Counted from the first letter of the stretch, positions 44,847-54,945 are shown. The stretch: DNA of 64,000 nucleotides from Trichocoleus sp. (GCA_036702865.1 DATNQD010000017.1:120946-184945), one strand, 5' to 3'. Numbers and translations: made by a program. Notes: generated from the sequence alone by a model not told the origin.

Positions 44847-47800
44847 AACATTGCCTTCTGTGAGCTTAGACGATGTTTTAATTACAGCAGCGTTAGCTCA
44901 AAGGTCGTCTCGCGCCCCCAACTTGCAAGCCGAGGCTCAAGCCCTTCATACAGTGGCGCGGCAACTGGCAGAGCAGTCTCAGACAATGCTCAAAACATTG
45001 GTGACAGTGGCGAAAGATCTGTGCCAAGCAGGAACCGCTGGAGTAAGCCTCCTGGAAGAGACTCCCGATGGAGAAGTCTTTCGCTGGACTGCGCTAGCCG
45101 GAGCATTAGCAGGTTATGAGGGAAGAACAACACCGAAAAACTTTAGTCCCTGCGGCATCTGTCTAGATCGCCAAGCGTCCCAACTATTTTCCCATCCTGA
45201 ACGGTATTTCACTTACTTTCAGCGTGCAAAACCACCGATCGTTGAAGGTCTAGTGATTCCACTCATGGGGGCGACCCAGCCACTCGGCACCATTTGGATC
45301 ACGGCGCACGACGAAACACGACAGTTTGACCTAGAAGATGTGCGGGTCATGACGAGCCTGGCTGACTTTACCGCTGCTGCTCTGCAAAGTTTTCATCTGC
45401 GTCAAACCGCTGAAGCAGCTTTACAGCGTGAGCAAGCTGCCCGTCGAGAAGCCGAGGCAACTCGTCAAGCACTTGATGAAGCCGCGCAACGAGCGATCGA
45501 AATTTTGGAAAGTATTACAGATGCTTTCGTCTGTGTTGATCAGGACTGGCGAATTACCTACGTCAACCAGGAAGCTGTCCGCTTAAACCATCTGCAGCCA
45601 GAGGAGATGATGGGCAAGACGCGCCAGGAAATGCAGCCTTGGGCGATCGGCACGGTGCTTGAACAAGCTTATCGCCGCGTTATGGCAGAGGATGAAGCGA
45701 CGCACTTTGAAGCGTTTGACGAAGCGTCCAGCAAGTGGTTAGAGATCCACGTCTATCCTTGTAAGATGGGTTTCAGTATTTATTTTCGAGATATTACTGG
45801 GCGCAAACGAGACAAAGCACAGCGACAGCAAGCAGAAGCAGCCTTGCGTCAAAGTGAATCGCATTTCCGACTGATTGTTGAAAGTGCGAAGGATTATGCC
45901 ATCTTTTCGCTCGATCTCAATGGCATAATCACCAGTTGGAACACTGGAGCCGAGCGGTTGTTGGGCTACAAAGAAGCAGAAATTATCGGTGCCCACAGTC
46001 GCATTATCTTTACACCAGAAGATAAGGAGCAGGGTCAAGCGGAGCAGGAGCGCCAAACTGCCCTGACTGAGGGGCGCGCAGAGGATAACCGCTGGCACGT
46101 TCGCAAGGATGGCAGCCGTTTCTTTGCCAGTGGTCTCATGACGCAACTGCACGATGAAGCAGGCAACCTTCAGGGATTGGTCAAGATTTTGCGAGATGTG
46201 ACCGAATCTCACCAGGCAGAAGAGCGCGAGCAGTTTCTCGCTCAGGCAAATGCCGTTTTGGCAGAGTCGATCGACTACAAAACCACCCTGTTCAACATTG
46301 CACGTTTGGCAGTTCCCTTCCTGGCTGACTTTTGCTTTTTTGATGTCCTCAATGCCAATCATCAGATTGAACGGGTCGGTTGGCATCATGGTGATCCGGC
46401 AAAGCAGAGTTGGTTCGAGCAGTTACGGCACTATGGTCCGTCGTCAGACTGGGAGAACCACCCGATTACGAGTGTTCTGATCAGTGGCACTGCTAACCTT
46501 GTCCCTGAGGTGACTGAGGAGTGGATGCAAACCGCGGCGACCAGTGATGACCATCTGCAATTTATTCAAGACTCTCAGGTGCGATCGCTTATCACCGTCC
46601 CTCTGATTGCTCATGGTCAAAAGCTTGGTGTCTTAACCATTTGCTTAACTGCTGCCTCAAATCGCCAATATAACCAGGCAGACCTGGCACTGGCAGAAGA
46701 ATTGGGACATCGGGCAGCATTGGCACTGGACAACGCCCAGCTTTACCAGGAGGCACAGCAAGCCAACCGGACAAAAGACGAGTTTTTAGCAGTACTGTCG
46801 CACGAGTTGCGATCGCCCCTCAATCCGATTCTAGGTTGGATTCAGCTGCTCCGTAGAGGGCATCTAGACGAAGCCAAAACAGCACAAGCCTGGGCAAGCA
46901 TTGAACGCAATGCTAAGCTGCAAGCCAAATTAGTGGATGATCTGTTGGATGTCTCCCGCATTTTGCGGGGTAAGCTCAGCCTCAATGTCGGTCAAGTCGA
47001 TTTAGCAGCAACCATTCGAGCGGCAACTGAAACTGTGCAACTGGCAGCCCAAGCAAAGTGTATCCAGATTGAGACAGCGCTTGATCCTCAAATCCCGTTG
47101 ATTCTGGGGGATGCAACTCGGTTACAACAAGTAGTTTGGAATCTTCTCTCCAATGCGGTCAAGTTTACACCCGCAGCAGGACGAGTCGATGTGCGATTGG
47201 AACAGGTTGGTCGTCATGCTCGAATCATCGTCAGTGATACAGGGATGGGTATTCGTCCCAGCTTTTTACCTCGCGTGTTTAACTATTTTCAGCAAGCTGA
47301 CAGTGGAACCACACGTCGATTTGGGGGACTGGGGTTAGGGCTGGCGATCGTGCGTCAGTTGGTTGATGCGCATGGTGGAGCGGTGTGGGCAGAAAGCTCG
47401 GGCGAAGGACAAGGGGCAACTTTTACGGTGCAATTGCCGCTGGTGTCTGAGCAATCTACAACAGAGCCGGATGGGCAATTCTCAGAGGGTTCCTTTAATT
47501 TGAAGGGTACTCGGGTTTTAGTCGTGGATAATGAGTCAGATGCGCTGGAGCTTGCAGCTTTTGTCTTGGAGCAGGCTCAAGCAACCGTTATCTCAGCAGC
47601 TTCCGTAGACGAGGCAATGGCATTGTTATCCCGATCTCAGCCAGATGTGCTGGTAAGTGATATTGGAATGCCAGAGCAAGATGGCTATATGTTGATGCAG
47701 CAGGTACGATCGCTACCGTTAGAGCAGGGGGGGCAGATTCCGGCGATCGCTCTGACCGCTTATGCAGGAAGTGTTGATTGTCAGCGCGCCATCGCAGCAG

Positions 47801-47907
47801 GTTTTCAACGCCATCTGAGTAAACCGTTTGATCCACAAGTGTTATTGTCGATGGTTGCGGATCTGGTCAAGCAGAAGCAGAATCACAAACACTCAACCAC
47901 AAACTGA
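44839..47907 (+). CDS. Large hybrid sensor kinase (GAF-PAS-PAS-GAF-HisKA-HATPase-REC)
   Basis: 1022 residues, no membrane segments, so a cytosolic sensor. An N-terminal GAF (about 40-190, with GGT-free FSPCGICLDRQ segment) is followed by a coiled linker. PAS domains lie at about 220-325 (ITDAFVCVDQDWRITYVNQE) and 340-455 (AKDYAIFSLDLNGIITSWNT), and a GAF at about 480-640. HisKA has LAVLSHELRSPLNPIL, the HATPase has NLLSNAVKFTPAAG, DTGMGI and GLGLGLAIV. The receiver has VLVVDNESD and VLVSDIGMPEQDG, plus LSKPF. It overlaps the XRE gene by 8 nt. The signal is unknown. Confidence 0.9.
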   Translation: MSETLPSVSLDDVLITAALAQRSSRAPNLQAEAQALHTVARQLAEQSQTMLKTLVTVAKDLCQAGTAGVSLLEETPDGEVFRWTALAGALAGYEGRTTPKNFSPCGICLDRQASQLFSHPERYFTYFQRAKPPIVEGLVIPLMGATQPLGTIWITAHDETRQFDLEDVRVMTSLADFTAAALQSFHLRQTAEAALQREQAARREAEATRQALDEAAQRAIEILESITDAFVCVDQDWRITYVNQEAVRLNHLQPEEMMGKTRQEMQPWAIGTVLEQAYRRVMAEDEATHFEAFDEASSKWLEIHVYPCKMGFSIYFRDITGRKRDKAQRQQAEAALRQSESHFRLIVESAKDYAIFSLDLNGIITSWNTGAERLLGYKEAEIIGAHSRIIFTPEDKEQGQAEQERQTALTEGRAEDNRWHVRKDGSRFFASGLMTQLHDEAGNLQGLVKILRDVTESHQAEEREQFLAQANAVLAESIDYKTTLFNIARLAVPFLADFCFFDVLNANHQIERVGWHHGDPAKQSWFEQLRHYGPSSDWENHPITSVLISGTANLVPEVTEEWMQTAATSDDHLQFIQDSQVRSLITVPLIAHGQKLGVLTICLTAASNRQYNQADLALAEELGHRAALALDNAQLYQEAQQANRTKDEFLAVLSHELRSPLNPILGWIQLLRRGHLDEAKTAQAWASIERNAKLQAKLVDDLLDVSRILRGKLSLNVGQVDLAATIRAATETVQLAAQAKCIQIETALDPQIPLILGDATRLQQVVWNLLSNAVKFTPAAGRVDVRLEQVGRHARIIVSDTGMGIRPSFLPRVFNYFQQADSGTTRRFGGLGLGLAIVRQLVDAHGGAVWAESSGEGQGATFTVQLPLVSEQSTTEPDGQFSEGSFNLKGTRVLVVDNESDALELAAFVLEQAQATVISAASVDEAMALLSRSQPDVLVSDIGMPEQDGYMLMQQVRSLPLEQGGQIPAIALTAYAGSVDCQRAIAAGFQRHLSKPFDPQVLLSMVADLVKQKQNHKHSTTN

Positions 47908-47924
47908 TAGCGTGAGAGCGATCG

Positions 47925-48188
47925 TTAACTGATAACAGCCCAGGCATAGGTTAAAACGCCAACCAGCCCTAATCCAACAACCAGTTCTCGCTGCTCGTTC
48001 CAAATTCGGCTAACATTGCCCATCAAAAATCTGAGCGTAGCACGACGTTCCTGCCCCAGTTCTGCCATCAGGGTTGCCACTCTTGTATCAACTTCTTCAA
48101 GCGACACTTCACCTCGCTGGTATGCCGCCTCTAGCTCATTCAGCTTGCGCCAGTACTCGTTTGTTGCTTCCAGTAAATTCGGAATCAT
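47925..48188 (-). CDS. Small membrane-anchored helical protein, unknown
   Basis: 87 residues from ATG 48188 (MIPNLLEATNEYWRKLNELE). An acidic helical body (YQRGEVSLEEVDTRVATLMA) ends in a membrane segment (LVVGLGLVGVLTYAWAVIS). No clear Shine-Dalgarno. The tail-anchored arrangement suggests a membrane-peripheral protein. Family not recognised. It converges with the hybrid kinase gene. Confidence 0.6.
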   Translation of the reverse strand: MIPNLLEATNEYWRKLNELEAAYQRGEVSLEEVDTRVATLMAELGQERRATLRFLMGNVSRIWNEQRELVVGLGLVGVLTYAWAVIS

Positions 48189-48752
48189 AACCACAGAAAC
48201 CCTGAAGGTGTACTTTTGTAAACACCTTAACGCGATCGCCAAAGTCGTTTGTTCTGTAAAAGGTTAGAGCTGCTGTAGTTATTTGGTCGGAACCTCCTCT
48301 CCTCCTTCTGATAACTCTCATGTCGCAGGGTTCAAAATACCGTTGTTCAGGTGAAAAAACCTGTATTGCCTCGCTGGGTTGAGCTACACCTGAGTTCCTC
48401 ATCTAAACAAGACAGTTCATGACAATCAAAATTAGATCATTTTGTTCTACAGCCAATTTTGTTTGTCGCAATATCAAATTAGCATCATCAAATATATTAA
48501 TTCTGTCTCTTCTAACGTTTCATTTTGAATGAGTCGAGAATCTCGCAGTTTGTGTCAACCAAAATTTTTGAAAGCACATAGCATCAGAGCTAATTTGATG
48601 AGAAAATTGATTTCAATGTTATTCATTTAGCATTCATTTAGCGCTGTAAAATTTTTAAGCATCTACTTTGGCATTCACGAATCTTAAAGCCTGCCAATAA
48701 GAATGCAACCTAAGCTTGACATAGAGTCATCGATCGTTACTGCCTATCCCTC
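48189..48752. other. Long intergenic region before multi-PAS kinase
   Basis: 564 nt, A/T-rich from 48420 on, between divergent genes. It has a tandem 11-mer at 48621-48642. No gene or structured RNA was recognised. Confidence 0.55.
48621..48642 (+). repeat. Tandem 11-mer ATTCATTTAGC x2
   Basis: Two exact adjacent copies, 110 nt upstream of the multi-PAS kinase start. An 11-nt period equals one helical turn, the arrangement bound by OmpR/PhoB-type regulators. Confidence 0.5.
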
Positions 48753-51700
48753 ATGTTCTCTCCAAACCCGGATCAATGTACTGTTTTGCAAGCCAGGATT
48801 GCGGATTTAGAGCAACAGTTGCACCAGTGTCGGATGGAGTTGCAACAAATTCAACAAAATCAGGACGCTGCGGCACCGAATCTACATGAGATCTTAGAGC
48901 AAGTGCCAAGCGCGATCGCCCGTGTTCGCATTTTCCATGACCACCGGATTGATTACCTCTACTGTTCCAGAGGGCACGAAGCGGTTTTTGGTTACACCCC
49001 TGAGGAATTGATGACAGAGCCGACGTTGTGGTTATCGCGGGTGACGCCAGCGGATCGAGAAACCACCATCTTCCAGACAGGGTTTGAGAGTATCTTTGCT
49101 GAACAATCATTCATGGTTGAATATCGTTTCTGCTGTAAAGATGGCAGTTTGCGATGGATTTCCAGTACTTTCAGCTCCCAACGAGATGACGCCGCCGATT
49201 GCTGGATTGCAACTGGAGCAAGCACCGATATCACCGATCGCAAACGAGCCGAAGCAGCCCTACAGCAGCTTAATCAGGAGCTAGAACTGCGGATTCATGA
49301 ACGCACAAGAGAATTAGAGCAATTCCAGGTAACGCTGTGGGAACGGAAACAAAGCTTTAAAACTCTGGTTGAAAATACCCCTGATATTGTGGCGAGATTC
49401 GATCGCGGTCTGCGACACCTCTACATCAACCCAATCATCGAGCAGATCACAGGCATATCAGCCGCGCAGTGGATTGGCAAAACCCAACAAGACTTAGGGC
49501 TGCCAGAAAGCCTGACTGCGGATTGGTTTAAGCAGTTGCAGAGCGTCTTTGACAGCGGTTTACCGTGCGAATTTGAGTTTGGTTTTGCATCACCTCATGG
49601 GCTGCGACAGTATCAAAGCAAGTTGGTTCCAGAGTTTGCCCCAGATGGTTCCATTGCTTCAGTCTTAGCCATATCGCGTGACATTACAAACTTCAAACAA
49701 GCTCAGGATGCCTTATACCAGAGTGAACAGCTATTTCGGGCAGTGTTTGAAAATGCGGGTGTCGGGATTGCCGTAGTCTTTCCGCCCGATTTTAAGCTAG
49801 TGCGAACCAATCTTGTCTTGCAGCAAATGTTGGGCTATAGCGCAGAGGAACTTGAAACCCTAGATTATGTTGAGATTACCCATCCAGACGATCGGGCACT
49901 TGGGGCAGCATTTGAGCGGCAAGCCGGAGAGCAGCAAAGCTATTCTCTAGAAAAACGATTGATCTGCAAGAATGGGCAACCCGTTTGGGTGATTGTGTCC
50001 ATTTCCTTGCTTTGGGATGTTAATGATCAAATCCGACTTGGCATTGGCATTGTGCAAGATATCACCAGCCGCAAGCAGGCAGAAAAGTCTTTACGTCAAA
50101 GTGAACAGCAATATACCGCCCTGGCTGAAACAGTCCCTGTTGGAATCTTTTACACCGATCCTCAAGCCAATAGCCTTTATAACAATTCCCGTTGGTATGA
50201 AATGACAGGCTTGACCGAAGCAGAAACTAAGGGGCTGGGCTGGTTACAAGCGGTTCATCCTGGCGATCGAGAGCAACTGGCGGCAAGTTGGCGCAGCGCG
50301 ATTGAATCTAGTTCATCTTTTCAGACAGAACACCGACTGATTCATCGCAACGGACATGAAATTTGGGTGGTTGTTCAAGCCACACCTGAACGGGATGCCT
50401 CTGGGACGTTGATAGGCTATTTGGGGACAATTACGGATATTAGCGATCGCAAACGGATAGAAGAAGCACTGCGTCAAAGTGAAGCATTATTCCGTAAGTT
50501 GTTTGAGGAAGCACCGATCGGGATTGTTCTGGGTCGAGTCGATGATCGTCGGTTATACAAAGCCAATCAAATGTTTTGCCAAATGTTTGGTTACAACGCA
50601 GCAGAATTAGCTGAACTGAGTTATACAGACCTTACTTATTCAGGTGATCTAGCAGCAGAACTACCTCTGGCTGAGCAAATGCTGGCAGGCTTAATCCCAA
50701 GTTACCAGCTTGAGAAGCGGTATATCCGCAAGAACGGGGAAATATTTTGGGGGCATTTGACAACCACAATTCTTCGAAATTCTGCCAATCAACCAATCAT
50801 TGCTTTTGGCATGGTGCAGGACATCACCGAACGGAAGCAAACTGAGGAACAACTACAGCACCGTGAAGCATTGCTGCGAGAAGCCCAGCAGATTGCCCGT
50901 CTAGGCAGTTGGGAATTTGATCTAATTACGCAGAAAACGATCTGGTCAGAAGAAAAATTTCACATTTTTGGGTTAAATCCAGGGCAACCAGAACCCACTT
51001 ATGAGCAATTGCTACAGCAATACATTCATCCTGATGATCGAGACAGTTTAAGGCTGGCAGTGAGCAGAGCCATCGAGCAGGCAGAACCCTACACGCTAGA
51101 TTTGCGAATTGTTCAGCCCGATCAAACGCTAAGCTATGTGCTGATAAAAGGACAGCCTATCCTCAATGACCTGGGGCAGGTCGTCAAGCTCCTTGGCATC
51201 ATTATGGATATTAGCGATCGCAAGCAGACAGAAGCACTGTTGCAACAGCAAGCCCAGCGAGAGCAGTTACTCCGGTTGATTGCCCATCGGGTTCGCCAGT
51301 CCCTTGATTTAGATGAAATTTTAGCCGCCGCCGTGACCGAAGTTCGGCAAACATTTGGGGCAGACCGAGCCCTGATCTTTCGTCTACTGCCAGAAGGCAA
51401 AGGGCAGGTGATCAAAGAAGCCGTCTTGCCAGCATATCCTGCACTCGGAGAAGGGCTGTGGACGGATGCTTGCCTCTGCCCAGGTAGCATACAGTATTAC
51501 TATTTGGGACAACCGCGCATTGTCTCAGATGTTGCACTTGATGAGTGGGGCACTTGTTTAGGGCAATTACTGCGTCAGTTTGGGGTGCGGTCTAAGATTA
51601 GTGCGCCAATTATTCAATCCCTGGATGGCTCGACACAAATTTGGGGCTTGTTGATTGTTCATGCTTGTGACCATTACCGCCAATGGCTACCCGAAGAAGC

Positions 51701-52469
51701 AAGGTTTTTGCAGCAAATCAGCAATCAGTTGGCGATCGCCATCCAACAATCGAATCTATATCAACGCGCCCAGACTGACCTGCTCGAACGCCAGCAAGCA
51801 GAAAACCGACTGCGGGCTTCTCTGCAAGAAAAAGAAGTGCTTTTGAAGGAAGTCCATCACCGAGTCAAAAACAATATGCAGATGATTTCTAGCCTGCTAA
51901 GCCTGCAAGCAGACTCAATCCAAGATCCTGAAGTGTTGCAGCCCTTCATTGAGAGTCAGCGACGGGTGAAAACAATGGCATTAATCCACGAAAAGCTCTA
52001 CCAATCGAATAACCTTGCCCAGATCAACTTTGCTGATTATGTGCAGCAACTTGCAGATGAGCTGTTGCAGTCATTTAAGGCGGCTCGTTCCCAGATCCAA
52101 ATGGTTGTTGAGGTGGCTGACGTTAATCTCACGGTGGATATGGCAATTCCTTGTGGTCTGATCATGAGCGAACTGGTAACCAATGCGCTGAAGTATGCCT
52201 TCCCTCAAGGGCGATCGGGCAGAATTGATATCCGGTTTATTCCAGATCCGACCCATTCATCTTCTGATAGCCATCACTACATTCTTTCTATTAAGGATAA
52301 CGGTGTCGGCATCCCAGACCAGATTGACTACCGTGATACAGAATCACTGGGGCTACAAATCGTTTGTATACTTACGCAAAAATTAAAGGGAACTATCAGT
52401 TTAGATCGAACGCATGGTACAGAATTTAATGTAGTTGTACCTCTCGCAGAGAAAATTTACATAAGTTAA
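48753..52469 (+). CDS. Six-PAS/GAF sensor kinase with HisKA_2 core
   Basis: 1238 residues, soluble. Six PAS domains lie at about 48-168, 200-320, 325-447, 452-572, 577-699 and 704-828, most ending DIT/DISDRKQ. A phytochrome-superfamily GAF (835-1005) carries two cysteines 28 residues apart, Cys907 in DACL and Cys935 in WGTCL; this equals the spacing of the DXCF and canonical cysteines in cyanobacteriochromes. The kinase is of HisKA_2/HWE type: LLKEVHHRVKNNMQMISSLL (His1035/1036), then LVTNALKYAFPQG and DNGVGIP. A receiver-kinase gene follows 6 nt later. Chromophore binding is speculative. Confidence 0.88.
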   Translation: MFSPNPDQCTVLQARIADLEQQLHQCRMELQQIQQNQDAAAPNLHEILEQVPSAIARVRIFHDHRIDYLYCSRGHEAVFGYTPEELMTEPTLWLSRVTPADRETTIFQTGFESIFAEQSFMVEYRFCCKDGSLRWISSTFSSQRDDAADCWIATGASTDITDRKRAEAALQQLNQELELRIHERTRELEQFQVTLWERKQSFKTLVENTPDIVARFDRGLRHLYINPIIEQITGISAAQWIGKTQQDLGLPESLTADWFKQLQSVFDSGLPCEFEFGFASPHGLRQYQSKLVPEFAPDGSIASVLAISRDITNFKQAQDALYQSEQLFRAVFENAGVGIAVVFPPDFKLVRTNLVLQQMLGYSAEELETLDYVEITHPDDRALGAAFERQAGEQQSYSLEKRLICKNGQPVWVIVSISLLWDVNDQIRLGIGIVQDITSRKQAEKSLRQSEQQYTALAETVPVGIFYTDPQANSLYNNSRWYEMTGLTEAETKGLGWLQAVHPGDREQLAASWRSAIESSSSFQTEHRLIHRNGHEIWVVVQATPERDASGTLIGYLGTITDISDRKRIEEALRQSEALFRKLFEEAPIGIVLGRVDDRRLYKANQMFCQMFGYNAAELAELSYTDLTYSGDLAAELPLAEQMLAGLIPSYQLEKRYIRKNGEIFWGHLTTTILRNSANQPIIAFGMVQDITERKQTEEQLQHREALLREAQQIARLGSWEFDLITQKTIWSEEKFHIFGLNPGQPEPTYEQLLQQYIHPDDRDSLRLAVSRAIEQAEPYTLDLRIVQPDQTLSYVLIKGQPILNDLGQVVKLLGIIMDISDRKQTEALLQQQAQREQLLRLIAHRVRQSLDLDEILAAAVTEVRQTFGADRALIFRLLPEGKGQVIKEAVLPAYPALGEGLWTDACLCPGSIQYYYLGQPRIVSDVALDEWGTCLGQLLRQFGVRSKISAPIIQSLDGSTQIWGLLIVHACDHYRQWLPEEARFLQQISNQLAIAIQQSNLYQRAQTDLLERQQAENRLRASLQEKEVLLKEVHHRVKNNMQMISSLLSLQADSIQDPEVLQPFIESQRRVKTMALIHEKLYQSNNLAQINFADYVQQLADELLQSFKAARSQIQMVVEVADVNLTVDMAIPCGLIMSELVTNALKYAFPQGRSGRIDIRFIPDPTHSSSDSHHYILSIKDNGVGIPDQIDYRDTESLGLQIVCILTQKLKGTISLDRTHGTEFNVVVPLAEKIYIS

Positions 52470-52475
52470 TTAAGA

Positions 52476-53576
52476 ATGGTTTCCAAAATTTTGATCGTAG
52501 AAGATGAACCGTTGATTGCGCTTGATATCAAACGACGATTACTGCGGCTTGGCTATGAAGTGGTTGCGATCGCCAACTCTGCTGAAACGGCTCTGGAAGC
52601 GGTAGCCCAGTTTCAACCTGATCTGGTGTTAATGGATATTCAGATAGAAGGCGACGTAAACGGCATTCAAACTGCTGCCCAAATCCGAACTGAATCCTGC
52701 ATCCCGATCGTCTTTTTGACGGCTCATGCTGATCAAGTGACGCTGGATCAGGCAAAAGCAACTCAGCCGTTTGGCTACATCGTTAAACCATTCGAGAATC
52801 ACGATTTAAGTACAGCGATCGAGATTGCCTTCAGCCGACATCAAGCAGAATTGACAACACAACAAGCATTGGAGCGACAGCGGGAATTACATGAACTCAA
52901 ATCCAGGTTTGTTTCTGTTGTATCTCATGAGTTTCGCAATCCGTTAGCAGTGATTCAGTTTGCTCTCGGTATGCTAAATCAAAAAGATGAAGCGATCCTT
53001 CCAGAGAAAAAGCAACTTTACATTGAGCGAGCGAAAGAAAGCGTTCGTCAAATGGAAGAACTATTGGAGGATGTTTTACTGATTGGTGAGTCAGAAGCAG
53101 GAAAACTTCAGTGCCACCCTGTCTCCATCGACTTAGCTTATTTCTGTCGCAGCTTAGTTGAAGCGTTTCAGATAGGTGCAGGAGCAAAACATTCCATTGT
53201 CTTCACCACTGAGCAAGCAACTGATCCCCCTCAAGTTTTCTACTGCTTTGATGGAAAGTTGCTGCATTACATTCTAATTAATCTTCTTTCTAATGCAGTT
53301 AAATACTCACCAAAACAAAGTGATATAAGATTTAATTTGATTTGTCATGCTGATTGGGTGATATTTCAGATTCAAGATCAAGGAATTGGTATTCCCACTG
53401 AAGACCAACCGCATCTATTTAGTTCTTTTCATAGAGGCTCTAATGCCAAGAAAATTCCAGGTACTGGCTTAGGGCTATCGATCGTTAAGCAATGTATTGA
53501 TGCTCATGGTGGGACGATCGATGTAGAGAGCGAAGAAGGTATAGGAACAACTTTTACTGTCAAATTGTACCAATAA
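52476..53576 (+). CDS. Receiver-histidine kinase (REC-HisKA-HATPase)
   Basis: 366 residues. The receiver (1-125) has KILIVEDEPLIALDIKRRLL, LVLMDIQIEGDVNG, FLTAHAD and YIVKPF. A helical linker leads to the kinase: FVSVVSHEFRNPLAVIQFAL (phospho-histidine), [31 protein letters not shown]. It is separated by 6 nt from the multi-PAS kinase, so it probably receives phosphate from that kinase on its receiver and adjusts its own kinase activity. No DNA-binding output is present. Confidence 0.9.
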   Translation: MVSKILIVEDEPLIALDIKRRLLRLGYEVVAIANSAETALEAVAQFQPDLVLMDIQIEGDVNGIQTAAQIRTESCIPIVFLTAHADQVTLDQAKATQPFGYIVKPFENHDLSTAIEIAFSRHQAELTTQQALERQRELHELKSRFVSVVSHEFRNPLAVIQFALGMLNQKDEAILPEKKQLYIERAKESVRQMEELLEDVLLIGESEAGKLQCHPVSIDLAYFCRSLVEAFQIGAGAKHSIVFTTEQATDPPQVFYCFDGKLLHYILINLLSNAVKYSPKQSDIRFNLICHADWVIFQIQDQGIGIPTEDQPHLFSSFHRGSNAKKIPGTGLGLSIVKQCIDAHGGTIDVESEEGIGTTFTVKLYQ

Positions 53577-54032
53577 GATAGAACAAATTATTTGATATTA
53601 AATGATCAAATCGCGTCAGATAAATGTGACCTGTTTAAAATTTTCTTATATCTAGTCCGTCATATCTTCAATTAATCTTAAAAAACTCTTAGAGAATAAA
53701 AATTGCGATCGGTTCTTCAAGAATTAGTTGATGCTCTAGACATTGAAATCGACATTGAAGAGATGAATATTGAGGAGATGAATAACGAAATCCTGATTCG
53801 TATTGGAGAACAAAATTCAGATAATTGATACGCAATGTTGGGAAGTCGTTAAAGAATAAGGAGAACATGATTTTGCTCTCGGTTGCAAATATACCGTAAG
53901 CAGTATTTCTCTCAGCATTTATTCTGCTGGACAATAGAGTAAGAGGAAGTCAGTGAAATGGCGCTTCTTTTGCCTGGTTTTTGCTGAACTATTTTGCTGG
54001 AAGTATTTTTGCTGGAGTAGCTGGAGTAACAA
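53577..54032. other. Intergenic region before aldo/keto reductase
   Basis: 456 nt. It includes a 41-codon frame at 53703-53828 (TTG start, acidic, no ribosome site) that I do not call, and a degenerate repeat just before the next gene. Confidence 0.5.
53977..54030. repeat. Degenerate tandem repeat carrying the ribosome site
   Basis: About three and a half copies of a 13-14-mer: TTTTTGCTGAACTA, TTTTGCTGGAAGTA, TTTTTGCTGGAGTA, GCTGGAGTA. The last copies supply the GGAG before ATG 54033. It probably arose by slippage. Confidence 0.45.
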
Positions 54033-54944
54033 ATGGGGGTTTCACAAATTGCCATTGCTGCAAACAGTCTTATCTGCTCAAGGTTGGCATTGGGAGTTTG
54101 GCGACTGGCAGAGTGGCAGATGCAGCCCCGCGAGCGAGTGGCGTTCATCGAAACTGCTTTGGAGTTAGGCATCACGACGATCGACCATGCCGACATTTAT
54201 GGCAACTACACCTGTGAAGGTCTGTTTGGAGATGCCCTTGCGCTGAAGCCAGGTCTGCGAGATCAGATGCAACTGATCACCAAATGTGACATCAAGCTCG
54301 TTTCAGCCAATCGCCCCGAACATACTATCAAACACTACGACACCAGCCAGGCGCACATTGTGGCATCGGTTGAAAACTCCCTGAATCAGCTTCGTACCGA
54401 TCGCGTTGATCTGCTGTTGCTACACCGTCCTGATCCGCTTATGGATGCAGATGAGACGGCTGAAGCATTGATGGACTTGAAACAGGCAGGCAAGATTTTG
54501 CACGTTGGCGTATCAAACTTCCAGCCCAGCCAGTTTGATTTGCTTGCCTCGCGCCTGAATTTCCCAATCGTCACTAATCAGGTCGAATTTTCGGTCACGC
54601 ATCTCACGCCGCTCTACGATGGCACGTTTGATCAGTGTCAGCGACTGCGGATTGCGCCGATGGCATGGTCGCCACTGGGCGGGGGAGATTTGTTTCAGTC
54701 CGATAGTCCTTCGGCAAAACGGCTCCGATCGGCACTCCAAACGATCGGGGAACAGTTAGGGAATGCGACGATCGATCAGGTGGCACTCGCCTGGATTCTG
54801 AGACATCCGGCAAACATTATTCCGGTTTTGGGCACTGGAAAGCGCGATCGACTGCAATCTGCCGCAGCCGCTGCTCAACTCCAACTCTCTCGCGAACAGT
54901 GGTTTTACATTTTGGCAGCATCGACAGGGGCACCTGTGCCGTGA
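54033..54944 (+). CDS. Aldo/keto reductase, YdhF-like
   Basis: 303 residues of the AKR superfamily. It has SRLALGVWRLAEW, the catalytic aspartate/tyrosine region TIDHADIYGNYTCEGLFG, lysine in LITKCDI, VDLLLLHRPDPLM with the histidine, LHVGVSNFQPSQFDLLA, PMAWSPLGGGDLF and cofactor-binding IIPVLGTGKRDRL. The length and HRPDPLMD signature fit the YdhF oxidoreductase branch. NAD(P)H-dependent carbonyl reduction is expected; the substrate is unknown. Its stop lies 1 nt before the convergent 5-oxoprolinase stop. Confidence 0.9.
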   Translation: MGVSQIAIAANSLICSRLALGVWRLAEWQMQPRERVAFIETALELGITTIDHADIYGNYTCEGLFGDALALKPGLRDQMQLITKCDIKLVSANRPEHTIKHYDTSQAHIVASVENSLNQLRTDRVDLLLLHRPDPLMDADETAEALMDLKQAGKILHVGVSNFQPSQFDLLASRLNFPIVTNQVEFSVTHLTPLYDGTFDQCQRLRIAPMAWSPLGGGDLFQSDSPSAKRLRSALQTIGEQLGNATIDQVALAWILRHPANIIPVLGTGKRDRLQSAAAAAQLQLSREQWFYILAASTGAPVP

Positions 54945-54945
54945 G

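Noticed and set aside
48325..48341. GCAGGGTTCAAAATACC, resembling a tRNA T-arm
   Set aside because: No acceptor, D or anticodon arms can be folded around it; not a tRNA or an obvious remnant.
53703..53828. 41-codon frame, acidic, with a repeated I-E-E-M-N segment
   Set aside because: TTG start without ribosome site and low-complexity sequence; no family resemblance.
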